Assembly: GCF_000376785.1 (NCBI RefSeq)
Contig: NZ_AQXX01000129.1
Coordinates: 1 to 64,000 of the forward strand
Source of the DNA: Hahella ganghwensis DSM 17046
Lineage (GTDB): Bacteria; Pseudomonadota; Gammaproteobacteria; Pseudomonadales; Oleiphilaceae
DNA: 64,000 nucleotides
Direction of reading: 5' to 3'
In this document: positions 46,238 through 58,435 of the stretch, one piece after another
How the letters are laid out: the number at the start of each line of letters is the position of its first letter
How positions within the stretch are numbered: the stretch's first letter is position 1
Notes under the pieces: generated by a model
The model's database searches: none
Seen by the model: the letters and a program-made list of their open reading frames with translations, nothing else
Told to the model about the DNA's origin: nothing
Position numbers and translations under genes: made by a program

Positions 46238-47483
46238 ATCTCTTTCTCAGTGGCTTGATGATGTCACTGCATTGCATGATCAAGTTATCGAAATGGGTCT
46301 GGACCGGGTCGCTGATGTTGCGTCCAGACTCTTGCCAAAACACTTTCCCTCATCAACCTGTAAGATCGTGACTGTTGCGGGCACTAACGGCAAAGGCTCG
46401 ACGGTCGCTGCCATTGAAGGGGGCGCTCTCAAAGCGGGTTGGAAAGTCGGGGCTTACACGTCGCCACACATTCTTCGGTTTAACGAACGAATCAGGGTTG
46501 CAGGGAAGGATCTGGATGATGCTTCTCTGGTCAAAGCATTTGAGAAGGTGGAATCTGTACGTCAGGGTGTCTCTCTGACTTATTTCGAATATACCACCCT
46601 TGTCGCGTTTGCGGCATTTGTCGAAGCTGGCCTTGATCTGTGGATACTTGAAGTCGGTCTTGGTGGCCGTCTGGATGCCGTAAACATCGTTGACCCCGAT
46701 CTGGCGATTATTACCACGATTGATATCGATCACCAGGATTGGTTGGGAGACAATCGTGAGATGATCGGTCGGGAAAAGGCTGGAATTTTTCGACCAGGTA
46801 TCCCGGTTTTGTTGGGAGATGCAGACATGCCTGTGTCGGTATTTGATTACGCCGACAAGCAGTCCTGCGAGGTAATGCAGTGGCAAAGGGATTATGCATT
46901 GAAAGATGGCGTTTGGTCGGGGAAAAGCGCAGAGGGCGAAAGCCTCGAGCTCGCTTTGAAAGATTTGCCTGAAATCCCTGCTGCCAATATTGCCACCGCA
47001 CTGCAGGCTGTAGCTTTGCTTGGAATCCCTTTTGATTCTTTGGTCGGCAATTCTTTTCCTGTGCTGAACCTGATGGGGCGTTTTCAGAAAATCGGTGCAA
47101 GTCCGCAGGTTGTTCTGGATGTGGCGCACAATCCTCATGCAGCTCGAAATCTCGCGCTATGGCTGAAGGACCACCCGGTAGAAGGGGAGACTATAGCGGT
47201 GTTTTCGGCATTGAAAGATAAAGATATTGATGGGGTCATCAGGGCATTGTCTGATAATTTCAGTCGATGGTATGTGTTTGAGCTGGATGATACCCGGGCT
47301 TGCTCATTGGATCAGTTGGTGGCGTTGTGTAAAGAAGGTGCTGTTAACTGCAGTGCGTGCAATTCGGAGGATGATGCGCTCAAAGAGGCGATGGATCAGG
47401 TTGGAGATTCTGGGCGCGTTGTTGTCTTTGGGTCATTCTTTACAGTGGCAGCGATTCTCGAAACAGGTATCATATCACTCTGA
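46227..47483 (+). CDS. folC: Bifunctional folylpolyglutamate/dihydrofolate synthase
   Basis: 418 residues from ATG 46227, 11 bp inside accD, with AGGTGA before it. [19 protein letters not shown] is the P loop, [14 protein letters not shown] follows, [21 protein letters not shown] is the substrate loop and FDHxx-like [26 protein letters not shown] the conserved Mg-site block. Adds glutamates to folate. Position after accD is standard for the group. Confidence 0.95.
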   Translation: MSDKSLSQWLDDVTALHDQVIEMGLDRVADVASRLLPKHFPSSTCKIVTVAGTNGKGSTVAAIEGGALKAGWKVGAYTSPHILRFNERIRVAGKDLDDASLVKAFEKVESVRQGVSLTYFEYTTLVAFAAFVEAGLDLWILEVGLGGRLDAVNIVDPDLAIITTIDIDHQDWLGDNREMIGREKAGIFRPGIPVLLGDADMPVSVFDYADKQSCEVMQWQRDYALKDGVWSGKSAEGESLELALKDLPEIPAANIATALQAVALLGIPFDSLVGNSFPVLNLMGRFQKIGASPQVVLDVAHNPHAARNLALWLKDHPVEGETIAVFSALKDKDIDGVIRALSDNFSRWYVFELDDTRACSLDQLVALCKEGAVNCSACNSEDDALKEAMDQVGDSGRVVVFGSFFTVAAILETGIISL

Positions 47484-47547
47484 TTTTTCGGGTGGATTGG
47501 ATAGAGATTGTCTAACCTGATGATTTTGTAATAATTAAAAGGTCAGA

Positions 47548-48276
47548 GTGCAGCAGATGGATGGATTGAAGCAGAGAATAGTCGGGGCCGTTGTCCTGGT
47601 GTCGCTGGCAATCATATTTATTCCGATGGTATTTGAGCAGTCTCACCAGGCTCGAACTTCTCACGTCATTAGTATTCCTCCTGAACCGGAAGTGCCCAAG
47701 TTCACGATTGAAGATCCGAAGCCGCCAAAGTTGAGGTATTCGGAAACGCCACAACCTATTGAAGTTGAGGCAGTTGTTGAAGGGAAAGAGCCAGCAGAGC
47801 TGAGACAGGAAATTGTAGAGACTGATTTTGAGCAGGATGCGATTGAACTTGCGAGTCCGGAACCTGTCGATCGCTCTGTTGACGAGTCTCAGGCTGACAA
47901 GCCAAAACCAATACAACCTAAACCCGAGCCTGAAAAAACAGCACAGAAAGTCCCTGTTCTTCCTGCGCCAGAGGAAGTGACCAAGTTAGATGCTCAAGTG
48001 AAGGATCTGTCTCTGGATGAGCGTGGTGATCCGGTCGCCTGGGCAGTACAAATCGGGACTTTCAAAAATCGGGAAAGCGCTTTTAAAATCCGTGATGAGC
48101 TCAATCAGGAGAATATTCCAGCCTTTACTCAGGAGTTTCAGTCCGGTGGCGACAATCTTGTCAGGGTGTTCGCCGGACCGACCCTGAAAAGAGAGCAGGC
48201 GGACCGCTTGAAGAGTAAAATGGACACGCGTTATCAGGTATCTTCACTCGTTGTCAGATACAAACCCGCAAACTAG
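47548..48276 (+). CDS. dedD: SPOR-domain cell-division protein DedD
   Basis: 242 residues; GTG 47548 or ATG 47557 (MDGLKQRIVGA), the latter equally plausible. One N-terminal membrane helix (IVGAVVLVSLAIIFIPMVF), a Pro/Glu-rich periplasmic linker and a C-terminal SPOR domain (AWAVQIGTFKNRESA to LKSKMDTRYQ) that binds denuded septal peptidoglycan. Its place between folC and cvpA is that of DedD. Confidence 0.9.
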   Translation: MQQMDGLKQRIVGAVVLVSLAIIFIPMVFEQSHQARTSHVISIPPEPEVPKFTIEDPKPPKLRYSETPQPIEVEAVVEGKEPAELRQEIVETDFEQDAIELASPEPVDRSVDESQADKPKPIQPKPEPEKTAQKVPVLPAPEEVTKLDAQVKDLSLDERGDPVAWAVQIGTFKNRESAFKIRDELNQENIPAFTQEFQSGGDNLVRVFAGPTLKREQADRLKSKMDTRYQVSSLVVRYKPAN

Positions 48277-48312
48277 CGGTCGTATTCTTCGCATGCCCCT
48301 CTAACCATTTAG

Positions 48313-48408
48313 AAAACGCCCCAAATACAGTCTGTTACTGGATTGTTGGAAAGTCTCGGAGTTGGGTAATAAATTCGTTTTACTTTTGTTTTGCTGTAGG
48401 GGCGTTTT
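48313..48408 (+). other. Long-loop hairpin with T run upstream of cvpA-purF
   Basis: AAAACGCCCC (48313-48322) pairs with GGGGCGTTTT (48399-48408), and TACAG (48326-48330) with CTGTA (48394-48398), across a 63-base loop, followed by a T-rich end. It looks like a long-loop terminator or attenuator. TAGAAT at 48412-48417 could be a -10 box just after it. No classical PurR site was seen. Confidence 0.4.
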
Positions 48409-48456
48409 TGATAGAATGTGCGCCCTTCGAAAGACGGGAAGATTGTTGCCAGCTAT

Positions 48457-48966
48457 ATGATGAGCTTATTGAATTGGGCTGACTGGGTGATTTTGGGAAT
48501 TATCACACTGTCGACCGTTGTCAGTATCGTGCGCGGGTTTGTTAAAGAGGCATTATCCCTGGTCAGCTGGGTTCTTGCATTTATTGTCGCGCGCATGTTT
48601 TACGTTAACTTGGCGACATTGCTGGAAGGGCTCATAGCAGCGCCCTCTGTCAGGCTCCTGGTAGCATTCGCACTTCTTTTTGTGGCAACCCTGATAATCG
48701 GAGCGTTGCTTAATCATCTTATTTCAGCGTTAGTGAAGACGACGGGACTTTCCGGTACCGACAGGGTATTGGGGATGGTGTTCGGACTGGTGCGCGGTGT
48801 GATTCTGGTTGTGGTGGTAGTTGCGCTGCTCAGGTTGACCCCGGTGACCCAGGATGCCTGGTGGTCTGAATCTTCATTAATTTCACATTTCGAAAAGATT
48901 GAGGCTTGGTCACGTGCTGTGTTCGGAGACCCAATCAAGTCTATGCTTAAATCAACGAACGGATGA
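48457..48966 (+). CDS. cvpA: CvpA-family membrane protein
   Basis: 169 residues from ATG 48457 (or 48460); a GTG 39 bases upstream is open but would add a polar tail. About four membrane helices, with WADWVILGIITLSTVVSIVRGFVKEALSL typical of the family at the N terminus and DRVLGMVFGLVRGVILVVVVVA later. It sits directly before purF, the classic pair, and is needed for colicin V export and envelope integrity in E. coli. Confidence 0.93.
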   Translation: MMSLLNWADWVILGIITLSTVVSIVRGFVKEALSLVSWVLAFIVARMFYVNLATLLEGLIAAPSVRLLVAFALLFVATLIIGALLNHLISALVKTTGLSGTDRVLGMVFGLVRGVILVVVVVALLRLTPVTQDAWWSESSLISHFEKIEAWSRAVFGDPIKSMLKSTNG

Positions 48967-49033
48967 CTTCCGGTGTTAAAATTACCGGAGTTATCCGGTC
49001 AGTGCGCTCAAGCAAAAGGGTGAGGTAGAAATC

Positions 49034-50554
49034 ATGTGCGGTATTGTTGGTATCGTCTCTAAGTCCAATGTTAACCAGGAATTGTACGATGCTTTAACGG
49101 TGCTCCAACACCGGGGGCAGGATGCCGCAGGAATTGTGACATTCCAGGACGAGCGCTTCTTTTTGCGCAAGGATAATGGTTTGGTTCGTGATGTGTTCCG
49201 TACAAGACACATGTTACGGCTGGCCGGAAATGTGGGGATCGGCCATGTTCGCTATCCTACTGCGGGTAGCTCAAGCTCAGCGGAAGCTCAGCCCTTCTAT
49301 GTAAACTCGCCTTACGGGATTACGTTGGCGCATAACGGCAACCTGACGAACACCGAGGAAGTTGCCAACGAAATCTATCGGACAGACCTGCGTCACATCA
49401 ATACCAATTCAGACTCAGAAGTCTTGCTCAACGTTTTTGCACATGAGCTGCATAAACTCGGTAAGCTTGTGCCGACAAAGGATGATGTTTTTGCCGCGGT
49501 CAATGCCGTTCATAAGCGAGTGAAAGGTGCCTATGCTGCGATCGCGTTGATCACCGGCTATGGTATCGTCGCATTTCGCGATCCGAATGGCATTCGGCCT
49601 GCCTGTTACGGCAAGCGCGTCAGTGAGCGCGGTACAGAGTATATGATCGCCTCTGAAAGTGTTGCATTAAGCTCGCTTGGTTTTGAATTGGTGCGTGATA
49701 TTCAACCTGGCGAAGCAGTATATATAGAAACAGACGGCACCCTGCATACTCAGCAGTGTGCTGAAAAACCCGTGTTGAATCCCTGTATCTTTGAGCTGGT
49801 TTATTTTGCTCGTCCGGATTCTATTATTGATGGGATTTCAGTCTATAAAGCCCGCCTCAGGATGGGGGACCATCTGGCAGAGAAAATTCGTCGTGAGAAT
49901 CCGGAACACGATATTGACGTGGTCATGCCGATTCCTGATACCAGTCGTACTTCAGCGATGCAAATGGCGTTGAATCTGGGAATCAAATATCGCGAAGGGT
50001 TCATGAAAAACCGGTATATTGGCAGAACTTTTATCATGCCCGGTCAGAGTGAACGGAAGAAATCGGTGCGCCAGAAGCTGAATCCTATTGAGTTAGAGTT
50101 TCGGGGCAAAAACGTCATGCTGGTGGATGATTCGATTGTCCGAGGTACCACTTGTAAGGAAATCGTTCAGATGGCCAGGGACGCGGGAGCCAAGAAGGTT
50201 TATTTTGCCTCAGCTGCGCCAGCAGTGAGGTACCCGAACGTTTATGGTATCGATATGCCAGCAGCGAATGAACTGATTGCCCATGGGCGCACTGTAGAAG
50301 AAGTGCGGACCATGATTGGGGCCGACTGGTTGGTATACCAGGATCTTGATGATTTGATCGAGTGTGCCCGAGAGGGTAATGCCGATATTGAGAAGTTTGA
50401 TTGCTCGGTGTTTGACGGCAAATATGTTACTGGGGACATTACAGATACTTATCTGCAGCGTCTGGAATTGCTGCGTAGTGACACCAATAAGTCACAGCGT
50501 GAAAAAGAACTGATGTCTGCTCAAGTGCCTTTGGATCTGCATAACGATGAGTAA
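49034..50554 (+). CDS. purF: Amidophosphoribosyltransferase
   Basis: 506 residues. CGIVGIV places the nucleophile Cys at position 2; [12 protein letters not shown] and HNGNLTN belong to the glutaminase domain; [16 protein letters not shown] and [13 protein letters not shown] (about 358-370) are the PRPP-binding part. It commits PRPP to purine synthesis. It follows cvpA by 67 bp. Confidence 0.97.
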   Translation: MCGIVGIVSKSNVNQELYDALTVLQHRGQDAAGIVTFQDERFFLRKDNGLVRDVFRTRHMLRLAGNVGIGHVRYPTAGSSSSAEAQPFYVNSPYGITLAHNGNLTNTEEVANEIYRTDLRHINTNSDSEVLLNVFAHELHKLGKLVPTKDDVFAAVNAVHKRVKGAYAAIALITGYGIVAFRDPNGIRPACYGKRVSERGTEYMIASESVALSSLGFELVRDIQPGEAVYIETDGTLHTQQCAEKPVLNPCIFELVYFARPDSIIDGISVYKARLRMGDHLAEKIRRENPEHDIDVVMPIPDTSRTSAMQMALNLGIKYREGFMKNRYIGRTFIMPGQSERKKSVRQKLNPIELEFRGKNVMLVDDSIVRGTTCKEIVQMARDAGAKKVYFASAAPAVRYPNVYGIDMPAANELIAHGRTVEEVRTMIGADWLVYQDLDDLIECAREGNADIEKFDCSVFDGKYVTGDITDTYLQRLELLRSDTNKSQREKELMSAQVPLDLHNDE

Positions 50555-50632
50555 GATCAACTGACAGTGTTTTTTGTAAGATCAACAGTGCAAATGAACA
50601 GACAGTAACTTATTGATAGGCTGGTGCCGAGA

Positions 50633-51850
50633 ATGGCAAGAAAGACAGATACCTGGGAAATTCTGAGTGCCCCTGACCTGGATTGGCAAGATGCAACCCA
50701 GGCGATCAGGGCGGGGCAGCAGAGAACTCACCAGCAGGAACATAGTGAGGTGCTTTATCCGACCTCAAGTTTTGTGTTCAAGTCAGCTGCAGAAGCGGCA
50801 GCAAAGTTTGGTGGAGAAGAGGCCGGGAATATCTACTCGCGATTCACCAATCCGACTGTTTCTATGTTCGAAGAGCGACTGGCGGCACTTGAGGGGGCTG
50901 AGCGTTGTCTTGGTACTTCCTCTGGTATGGCGGCGATACTGGCGACGTCCATGGCATTGTTGAAGTCCGGCGATCATGTGGTGTGCTCACGCAACGTTTT
51001 TGGTACGACACATGTTGTGTTTGAGAAATATCTAAAGAAATTCGGCGTAGAAACCACCTTTGTCAGTCTTACTGATATTGGGGGATGGAAGGCTGCATTA
51101 AGGGAGAATACGCGTTTTCTGTTCCTGGAAACCCCATCCAACCCATTGAATGAAGTAGCGGATATCCGCGCTCTAGCAGATCTGGCACATGAGAATGGTA
51201 GTCTGTTGATCGTGGATAATTGCTTTTGCACTCCGATACTGCAGAAGCCTCTTTCCCTGGGGGCTGATCTTGTGATTCACTCCGCAACCAAATTCCTGGA
51301 TGGCCAGGGACGTTGTATCGGAGGGGCGGTTGCAGGCTCAAACGCGTTGGTAGAGGAAGTCTTCGTTTTTATGCGGTCAGGTGGCTTTACCATGAGTCCA
51401 TTTAACGCATGGGTCTTCCTCAAAGGGTTGGAAACTCTGCCAATTCGTATGAAGGCCCATTGTGAGCAGGCGTTGGCGCTGGCTGCTTGGCTAAAAGAGC
51501 AGGACTGGGTTGAAAAAGTCTACTATTGTGGTTTGCCGGAACATCCGGCTCATGAGTTGGCCAGCAAGCAGCAAAAGGGCTATGGTGGTGTAATTTCCTT
51601 CAAGGTTAAAGGCGGCAGGAAAGAGGCCTGGGCATTGGTTGATAATACAGAATGGATATCGATCACAGCTAATCTGGGAGACACCAAGACCACCATGACT
51701 CATCCTGCAACCACGACTCATGGCAGGCTTTCAGAACAAGAAAAGCAGTTGGCCGGTATATCTGAGAACCTGATACGGATCTGCGTGGGTCTTGAGGATA
51801 TAGAAGATATCAAGCAAGATTTGCTTCGAGGCGCTGCGAGAATAGCGTGA
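50633..51850 (+). CDS. metZ: O-succinylhomoserine sulfhydrylase
   Basis: 405 residues from ATG 50633 (GTG 50624 also open). PLP enzyme of the Cys/Met metabolism family: SGMAAILATSMALLKSGDHVV, then SATKFLDGQGRCIGG with the PLP lysine at about 220, the DGQGR form being typical of MetZ. It makes homocysteine directly from O-succinylhomoserine and sulfide. It follows purF as in Pseudomonas. A 218-bp gap separates it from ftsK. Confidence 0.95.
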   Translation: MARKTDTWEILSAPDLDWQDATQAIRAGQQRTHQQEHSEVLYPTSSFVFKSAAEAAAKFGGEEAGNIYSRFTNPTVSMFEERLAALEGAERCLGTSSGMAAILATSMALLKSGDHVVCSRNVFGTTHVVFEKYLKKFGVETTFVSLTDIGGWKAALRENTRFLFLETPSNPLNEVADIRALADLAHENGSLLIVDNCFCTPILQKPLSLGADLVIHSATKFLDGQGRCIGGAVAGSNALVEEVFVFMRSGGFTMSPFNAWVFLKGLETLPIRMKAHCEQALALAAWLKEQDWVEKVYYCGLPEHPAHELASKQQKGYGGVISFKVKGGRKEAWALVDNTEWISITANLGDTKTTMTHPATTTHGRLSEQEKQLAGISENLIRICVGLEDIEDIKQDLLRGAARIA

Positions 51851-51858
51851 ATGGTTCA

Positions 51859-51882
51859 GCCGAAGGTGATACTGCCTTCGGC
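51859..51882 (+). terminator. Possible terminator after metZ
   Basis: GCCGAAGG (51859-51866), eight-base loop, CCTTCGGC (51875-51882). A T run (six T) follows only about 20 bases later, so it is a weak terminator candidate. Confidence 0.35.
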
Positions 51883-52068
51883 GATCCTAAAAATAGCGCT
51901 TTTTTGAATAGATAAAACTGTTTAAAAACAGTTAATTATATTGGTTGCTTAATTTTAATTGTTAAATGCTCCCCGTCATCTCTCTTACTGGTTCAACTCC
52001 CTGTTACCCTTGTGTACACTAGAGTCCGGTAATTATCAGGCCTTGGAGTAAAAGGCCTTTCAAATCCT

Positions 52069-54564
52069 ATGGCAGCAGAATTAGATCAAACCAGAACCAA
52101 GCGATATATCGAGCAGGGGCTTCGAGAAGGCCTTCTTATCCTGTGCGTTACCCTCGCAGCATACCTCGTTATTGCACTGATATCCTATGATCCGAATGAT
52201 CCTGGCTGGACGAATACCGGTCGGCACTCTCAGGTCGTCAACTATGCCGGTGCAGTCGGTGCCTGGATCGCCGACGTGTTGCGATATTTCTTTGGTAACG
52301 TGTCTTATCTCTTTCCCTTATTATTTGCTGTAAAAACCGTGCAGCTTTTCCGGCAGAGGCATAAGAAAGTGCCGATCAACTGGCCGATTACCGGTTTGAG
52401 AGTTTTCGGCCTGGTCTTACTGATGGTGGCGGGATGTTCTCTTCTGGCGATGTATTCTGTTGCCGGATCGGGCCCAATGGCCGGTGGAATACTGGGAAGC
52501 GAAGTGGCCGAGTGGTCTGTTTCAGTATTCAATATGGTGGGTACTACGCTGATTGCCATGGCATTCCTGTTAATCGGATTCAGTCTTGCAACCGGTTTAT
52601 CCTGGTTAAAAATAATGGATTGGGTTGGCAGCAAGACGTTAATGCTACTGGGGATGACGGCTGCGAAGTTCAAGGTAGCAAAAGGGCAATTCTCAGAGAA
52701 TATGCAGCGTCGGGCAGAAGAGAAAGAGGACGTCCGCAAAGAAAAACTGAAGCTGAAGGAAGAAAAGAAGCGCAAAGAACCTAAAATCGATCGGGATGAA
52801 TTACCGGTTCTGGATAAAAGAACTGATGATGCAGCCCCTAAGCGCAAGCTATTAAGTTTCAGTAAAAAGCCCAAGGATGAGGAAGATGATCTCAGTGTTC
52901 CGGTTCTTGATGAGCCTGTTGAGCAACCGGTTGATATGGGCGAAGCCGAGCCTGGCAAAAAGATTAAAATTTCTCCTTTTCAAAAGAAGAGCAGTGGTGA
53001 AAGCAAGAGAGCCAAGAAGGATTCCCAGCCTTCATTATTCAAGTTTACTGAAGGTCCACTTCCCCCATTAACGCTGCTGGACCCGCCTGATCCGCATAAA
53101 AAAGGCGGATTTTCCAAGGATGTCCTTGAAAATCTGTCTGGTTTGCTGGAAACCAAGCTCGCTGATTTCGGTGTTATTGCGGAAGTGGTTGAGGTCAATC
53201 CGGGCCCGGTAATTACCCGCTTTGAAATTCAGCCTGCACCCGGCGTGAAAGTCAGTCGTATCAGTAATCTGGCAAAAGACCTGGCGCGTTCTCTGGCAGT
53301 ATTGAGCGTAAGGGTGGTAGAGGTCATTCCCGGGAAATCTGTTGTGGGGATTGAAATACCCAATGAAAACCGGGAGATGGTCAGGCTGCGCGAAGTACTC
53401 TCATCACCTGAATATGATAGTTCTCACTCTGCACTGTCTCTGGGGCTGGGGAATGACATTGCCGGCAATCCTGTGGTGGAGAACCTGGCAAAAATGCCTC
53501 ACCTGTTGGTTGCCGGTACCACAGGCTCAGGTAAATCGGTCGGTGTAAATGCGATGATACTGAGCATGTTGTTCAAAGCAACACCGGAAGAGCTCAGGCT
53601 GATCATGATCGACCCCAAGATGTTGGAGCTCTCAATATATGATGGCATTCCACATCTTCTAACCCCCGTCGTTACAGACATGAAGGAAGCGGCCAATGCG
53701 CTGCGCTGGTGTGTGGGTGAAATGGAGCGGCGCTATCGCCTGATGGCTGCTTTAGGGGTCAGGAATCTTGCAGGTTACAACAAGAAGGTCAAGGATGCTC
53801 AGGAAGCCGGAGAGCCTATCCTGGACCCGCTATGGAAGGCCTCTGAGCACGCCCTGGACGATGAGACTCCTTCAGAATTGAATACATTACCATTTATTGT
53901 GGTGGTGGTAGATGAGTTTGCCGATATGATGATGATCGTCGGCAAGAAAGTGGAAGAGTTGATTGCGCGGATTGCACAGAAGGCCAGGGCGGCAGGGATA
54001 CATCTGATTCTGGCAACGCAGCGACCCTCGGTTGATGTCATTACCGGTTTGATTAAAGCCAATGTGCCAACCCGGATTGCTTTTCAGGTTTCCTCCAAGA
54101 TCGATTCACGGACGATTCTGGATCAGGGCGGCGCTGAGCAGCTTCTCGGGCATGGAGATATGCTTTACATGCCGCCAGGTATCAGTTTACCGATTCGTGT
54201 GCACGGTGCTTTCGTGGCTGATGAAGAAGTTCATGCGGTCGTTAGCGACTGGAAGCGACGGGGAGAGCCGGATTACCTGGATGAAATTCTGGATGGGGTG
54301 ACAGACAGCGAATACGTCGCCAGCATGGATGGTGGAAGTGGCGACAACGGTAACGGCACAGAACAGGACGAACTGTTTGATCAGGCCGTTGCATTTGTCA
54401 CTGAGTCGCGCAAGGCCTCTATTTCTGCAGTTCAACGTCGGCTGAAAATTGGTTATAACCGAGCCGCTAACCTGGTGGAAGCCATGGAAGCGGCCGGTGT
54501 GGTATCTTCCGCAGGGCATAATGGTGCCAGGGAAGTTCTGGCACCGCCTCCACCCAGGGATTAA
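52069..54564 (+). CDS. ftsK: DNA translocase FtsK
   Basis: 831 residues. Four membrane helices in the first about 190 residues, a charged linker to about 350, then the RecA-like motor: [15 protein letters not shown] (about 481-495, Walker A), [16 protein letters not shown] (Walker B, about 612) and [26 protein letters not shown]. The C-terminal gamma domain (about 767-831, [27 protein letters not shown]) reads KOPS. It pumps chromosome dimers through the septum and activates XerCD. Confidence 0.97.
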   Translation: MAAELDQTRTKRYIEQGLREGLLILCVTLAAYLVIALISYDPNDPGWTNTGRHSQVVNYAGAVGAWIADVLRYFFGNVSYLFPLLFAVKTVQLFRQRHKKVPINWPITGLRVFGLVLLMVAGCSLLAMYSVAGSGPMAGGILGSEVAEWSVSVFNMVGTTLIAMAFLLIGFSLATGLSWLKIMDWVGSKTLMLLGMTAAKFKVAKGQFSENMQRRAEEKEDVRKEKLKLKEEKKRKEPKIDRDELPVLDKRTDDAAPKRKLLSFSKKPKDEEDDLSVPVLDEPVEQPVDMGEAEPGKKIKISPFQKKSSGESKRAKKDSQPSLFKFTEGPLPPLTLLDPPDPHKKGGFSKDVLENLSGLLETKLADFGVIAEVVEVNPGPVITRFEIQPAPGVKVSRISNLAKDLARSLAVLSVRVVEVIPGKSVVGIEIPNENREMVRLREVLSSPEYDSSHSALSLGLGNDIAGNPVVENLAKMPHLLVAGTTGSGKSVGVNAMILSMLFKATPEELRLIMIDPKMLELSIYDGIPHLLTPVVTDMKEAANALRWCVGEMERRYRLMAALGVRNLAGYNKKVKDAQEAGEPILDPLWKASEHALDDETPSELNTLPFIVVVVDEFADMMMIVGKKVEELIARIAQKARAAGIHLILATQRPSVDVITGLIKANVPTRIAFQVSSKIDSRTILDQGGAEQLLGHGDMLYMPPGISLPIRVHGAFVADEEVHAVVSDWKRRGEPDYLDEILDGVTDSEYVASMDGGSGDNGNGTEQDELFDQAVAFVTESRKASISAVQRRLKIGYNRAANLVEAMEAAGVVSSAGHNGAREVLAPPPPRD

Positions 54565-54567
54565 TTT

Positions 54568-55194
54568 ATGCGCATTATGTTATTTGTACTGGCCTTATGC
54601 GCCAGTTTAATCAGTTTTGTTACCCAGGCTAAAACGGCCTCTGAAGAGCTAACAAAATTACTGAAACCTATTGAAACCTTTTCTGCCTCATTTGAGCAGA
54701 CGCTGATTTCTGCCTCGGGGCAGACTTTGCAACAGGTGAACGGCACGCTAAAGGCTCAAAGGCCGGGATTATTCTACTGGCATACTCAGCCTCCATTGGA
54801 GCAGGTTATTGTGACTGATGGTGAGAAAGTGTGGTTGCACGACCCGGATCTTGAGCAGGTCACTGTTCAAACCCTTTCCCAACAATTGTCAAATACACCA
54901 GCTTTGCTGTTGAGCGGTGAGGTTGCCACGATTGACAATGAGTACGATGTTGAACGCAAAGAATCTGGCAATGACACGGTTAAGATCTTTGAGTTAACGC
55001 CCAAAGGGGTTGACTCCCTATTCGACACCTTAAAACTGGCATTCAGTAACGGTGCATTGACGACTATGGAGCTTAAAGATTCTCTCGGACAAGTGACTAC
55101 CTTATATTTCAGTGGCGCTGAAATGAATGTGCCATTCAGTGACAATACTTTTCACTTCGAAATTCCTCCTGGTGTCGACGTCATAAGGGAGTGA
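54568..55194 (+). CDS. lolA: Outer-membrane lipoprotein carrier protein LolA
   Basis: 208 residues with a signal peptide (LFVLALCASLISFVTQA). ETFSASFEQTLISASGQTLQ, GTLKAQRPGLFYWHTQPPLEQ and VWLHDPDLEQVTVQ are the strongly conserved LolA segments. It carries lipoproteins through the periplasm from LolCDE to LolB. It begins four bases after the ftsK stop, the usual ftsK-lolA arrangement. Confidence 0.95.
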   Translation: MRIMLFVLALCASLISFVTQAKTASEELTKLLKPIETFSASFEQTLISASGQTLQQVNGTLKAQRPGLFYWHTQPPLEQVIVTDGEKVWLHDPDLEQVTVQTLSQQLSNTPALLLSGEVATIDNEYDVERKESGNDTVKIFELTPKGVDSLFDTLKLAFSNGALTTMELKDSLGQVTTLYFSGAEMNVPFSDNTFHFEIPPGVDVIRE

Positions 55195-55198
55195 TGCC

Positions 55199-56563
55199 TT
55201 GAACCTAAACCTGTTTGAGGCTGAAGGCGGGGGTCGTGAATACGCACCGCTTGCCGCTCGTCTCAGACCCCAGACTGTTGCTGATTATGTTGGTCAGGAA
55301 CATTTGCTAGGCCCTGACCGACCTCTGCGCAAGGCGCTTGAACGGGATAATATCCACTCAATGATCCTGTGGGGGCCGCCAGGGGTGGGGAAGACCTCTC
55401 TGGCAAAACTGATTGCGGCCACAACCGGGGCAGAGTTTCTGACCATGTCAGCCGTACTACACGGCGTGAAGGACATTCGTGAGTTTGGCGAGCTGGCCAA
55501 AAAGCACCGACAGGCAGGCAAACGAACCATTGTCTTTGTCGATGAGGTGCATCGTTTCAATAAAGCCCAACAGGACGCGTTTTTACCTTATGTGGAAGAT
55601 GGTGATTTCGTCTTTGTTGGCGCTACTACGGAAAACCCATCCTTTGAATTGAATAATGCTTTGCTTTCCAGGGCTCGGGTATATTTGCTCAAATCGCTTT
55701 CTATTGATGACCTGACAGGATTAATGCGGAAAGCGTTGACGGACGCAGAGAAAGGGCTGGGAGAGGTAGAATGGGATATATCCGATGAGCTGCTGCATAA
55801 GGTGGCGATGGTGGCTGACGGCGATGCCCGGCAGGCTCTCAACCTGATTGAAACCATGTCAGATTTGGCCGAGGTGCTGAACAACAAAGGGACCTTGACT
55901 GAAAATATGCTCGCGGAAGTGACGCAAATGTCGCTGAAACGGTTTGATAAAGGCGGAGACGTTTTTTACGATCAGATATCGGCCTTACACAAGTCCGTTC
56001 GGGGATCGAATCCGGATGCTTCGCTCTACTGGTTTGCACGAATGCTCGATGGCGGATGTGATCCGCTTTATATCGCTCGGCGTGTTGTGCGTATGGCGAG
56101 CGAAGAGATCGGTAATGCAGATCCAAGAGCGTTGCCTCTGGCCTTGGCCGCATGGGATGTACAGGAGCGACTGGGGAGTCCGGAAGGAGAATTGGCGATC
56201 GCGCAGGCAATTACCTACCTTGCCGCAGCTCCAAAGAGCAATGCGGTTTACAAGGCCTATAATCAAGCTCGTTCCTTTGTTAAAGACTCGCCAGACTATC
56301 CGGTTCCTATGCACTTGAGAAATGCACCCACGTCATTGATGAAGGAGTTGGGATACGGTCACGAATACCGTTATGCCCATGATGAGCCAGAAGCCTACGC
56401 TGCTGGTGAAAACTATTTTCCAGATCAATGCGAGCCTGTTACTCTTTATGAGCCTGTACCCAGAGGCCTGGAGTTGAAAATCGGTGAAAAACTAAAGCGA
56501 TTGAAAGTGTTGGACGAAGAAGCGCTGGCACGCGCTGGGGGCACACCGGAATCCAGCAAATAA
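55199..56563 (+). CDS. rarA: Replication-associated recombination protein RarA (MgsA)
   Basis: 454 residues from TTG 55199, placing MNLNLF at the start of the conserved region. AAA+ ATPase motifs: MILWGPPGVGKTSLAKLI (Walker A), VFVDEVHRFNKAQQDAFLP (Walker B), GATTENPSFELNNALLSRARV (sensor 1). The C-terminal DUF815-like/rarA tetramerisation part has HKSVRGSNPDASLYW. It acts at blocked replication forks. It lies four bases after lolA. Confidence 0.95.
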   Translation: MNLNLFEAEGGGREYAPLAARLRPQTVADYVGQEHLLGPDRPLRKALERDNIHSMILWGPPGVGKTSLAKLIAATTGAEFLTMSAVLHGVKDIREFGELAKKHRQAGKRTIVFVDEVHRFNKAQQDAFLPYVEDGDFVFVGATTENPSFELNNALLSRARVYLLKSLSIDDLTGLMRKALTDAEKGLGEVEWDISDELLHKVAMVADGDARQALNLIETMSDLAEVLNNKGTLTENMLAEVTQMSLKRFDKGGDVFYDQISALHKSVRGSNPDASLYWFARMLDGGCDPLYIARRVVRMASEEIGNADPRALPLALAAWDVQERLGSPEGELAIAQAITYLAAAPKSNAVYKAYNQARSFVKDSPDYPVPMHLRNAPTSLMKELGYGHEYRYAHDEPEAYAAGENYFPDQCEPVTLYEPVPRGLELKIGEKLKRLKVLDEEALARAGGTPESSK

Positions 56564-56631
56564 TCGGGTCTGGCCCAAATCCGAATTGACACCTCATCAG
56601 GGTCGGTAACTAACCAGGATACAAAGCCATC

Positions 56632-57018
56632 GTGAATGTCACCCATTTGTTAATAGTCGGAGCTGGCGGCGCAATCGGTGCCATCGGTCGTTATATGGTA
56701 GTGGCCCTGACGACAAATCTGCTCGGCAATAAGTTTCCCTGGGGTACATTTGTTGTGAATCTGATCGGCTCGTTTTTACTGGGGGTTGCGTTTGTTATCG
56801 TGCTTGAAAAACTGCATGGGCAAGCAGAGTTGCGGTCTCTGGTGATGGTTGGCTTTCTTGGCGCTTTTACGACATTTTCTACTTTCTCTCTGGAAGTATT
56901 CAGCTTATTCCATAGCGGCCATGTAATCTCTGCTATGGCCTATATCCTAATGAGCGTTATACTATGCGTTTTAGCGACCGGGCTGGCCGTAACCCTGACT
57001 CGATTGCTGATTCAGTGA
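56632..57018 (+). CDS. crcB: CrcB/Fluc fluoride channel
   Basis: 128 residues from GTG 56632. GAGGAIGAIGRYMVV, NLIGSFLLG and GFLGAFTTFSTFSLEVF are the three family motifs; four membrane helices. Exports fluoride. I looked for a fluoride riboswitch upstream and saw none. It sits between rarA and serS, as in Pseudomonas relatives. Confidence 0.95.
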   Translation: MNVTHLLIVGAGGAIGAIGRYMVVALTTNLLGNKFPWGTFVVNLIGSFLLGVAFVIVLEKLHGQAELRSLVMVGFLGAFTTFSTFSLEVFSLFHSGHVISAMAYILMSVILCVLATGLAVTLTRLLIQ

Positions 57019-57097
57019 CACAGGTTGTAAATCTCTGACGAATCAGGTCTCAGATAAACTCGATTTTAGATAAAAATAAAATCCTATCCTGGTCTAA

Positions 57098-58423
<1,326 letters not shown>

Positions 58424-58435
58424 AGGCTGTCGTGG

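Noticed and set aside
46353-47138. 261-codon minus-strand open frame inside folC
   Set aside because: Shadow of folC, whose family motifs are intact on the other strand.
50555-50632. Short direct repeat TAAGATCAAC around 50552 and 50576 between purF and metZ
   Set aside because: Two short copies only and no matching known site; likely chance.
52305-52958. 217-codon minus-strand open frame inside ftsK
   Set aside because: Shadow of the low-complexity charged linker of FtsK; Ser-rich product typical of antisense reading.
56564-56631. Fluoride riboswitch upstream of crcB
   Set aside because: The 68-bp gap lacks the conserved loops of the crcB motif.
57061-57083. 7-bp AT-only hairpin between crcB and serS
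   Set aside because: All-AT stem with wide loop; too weak for a terminator and no T run follows.
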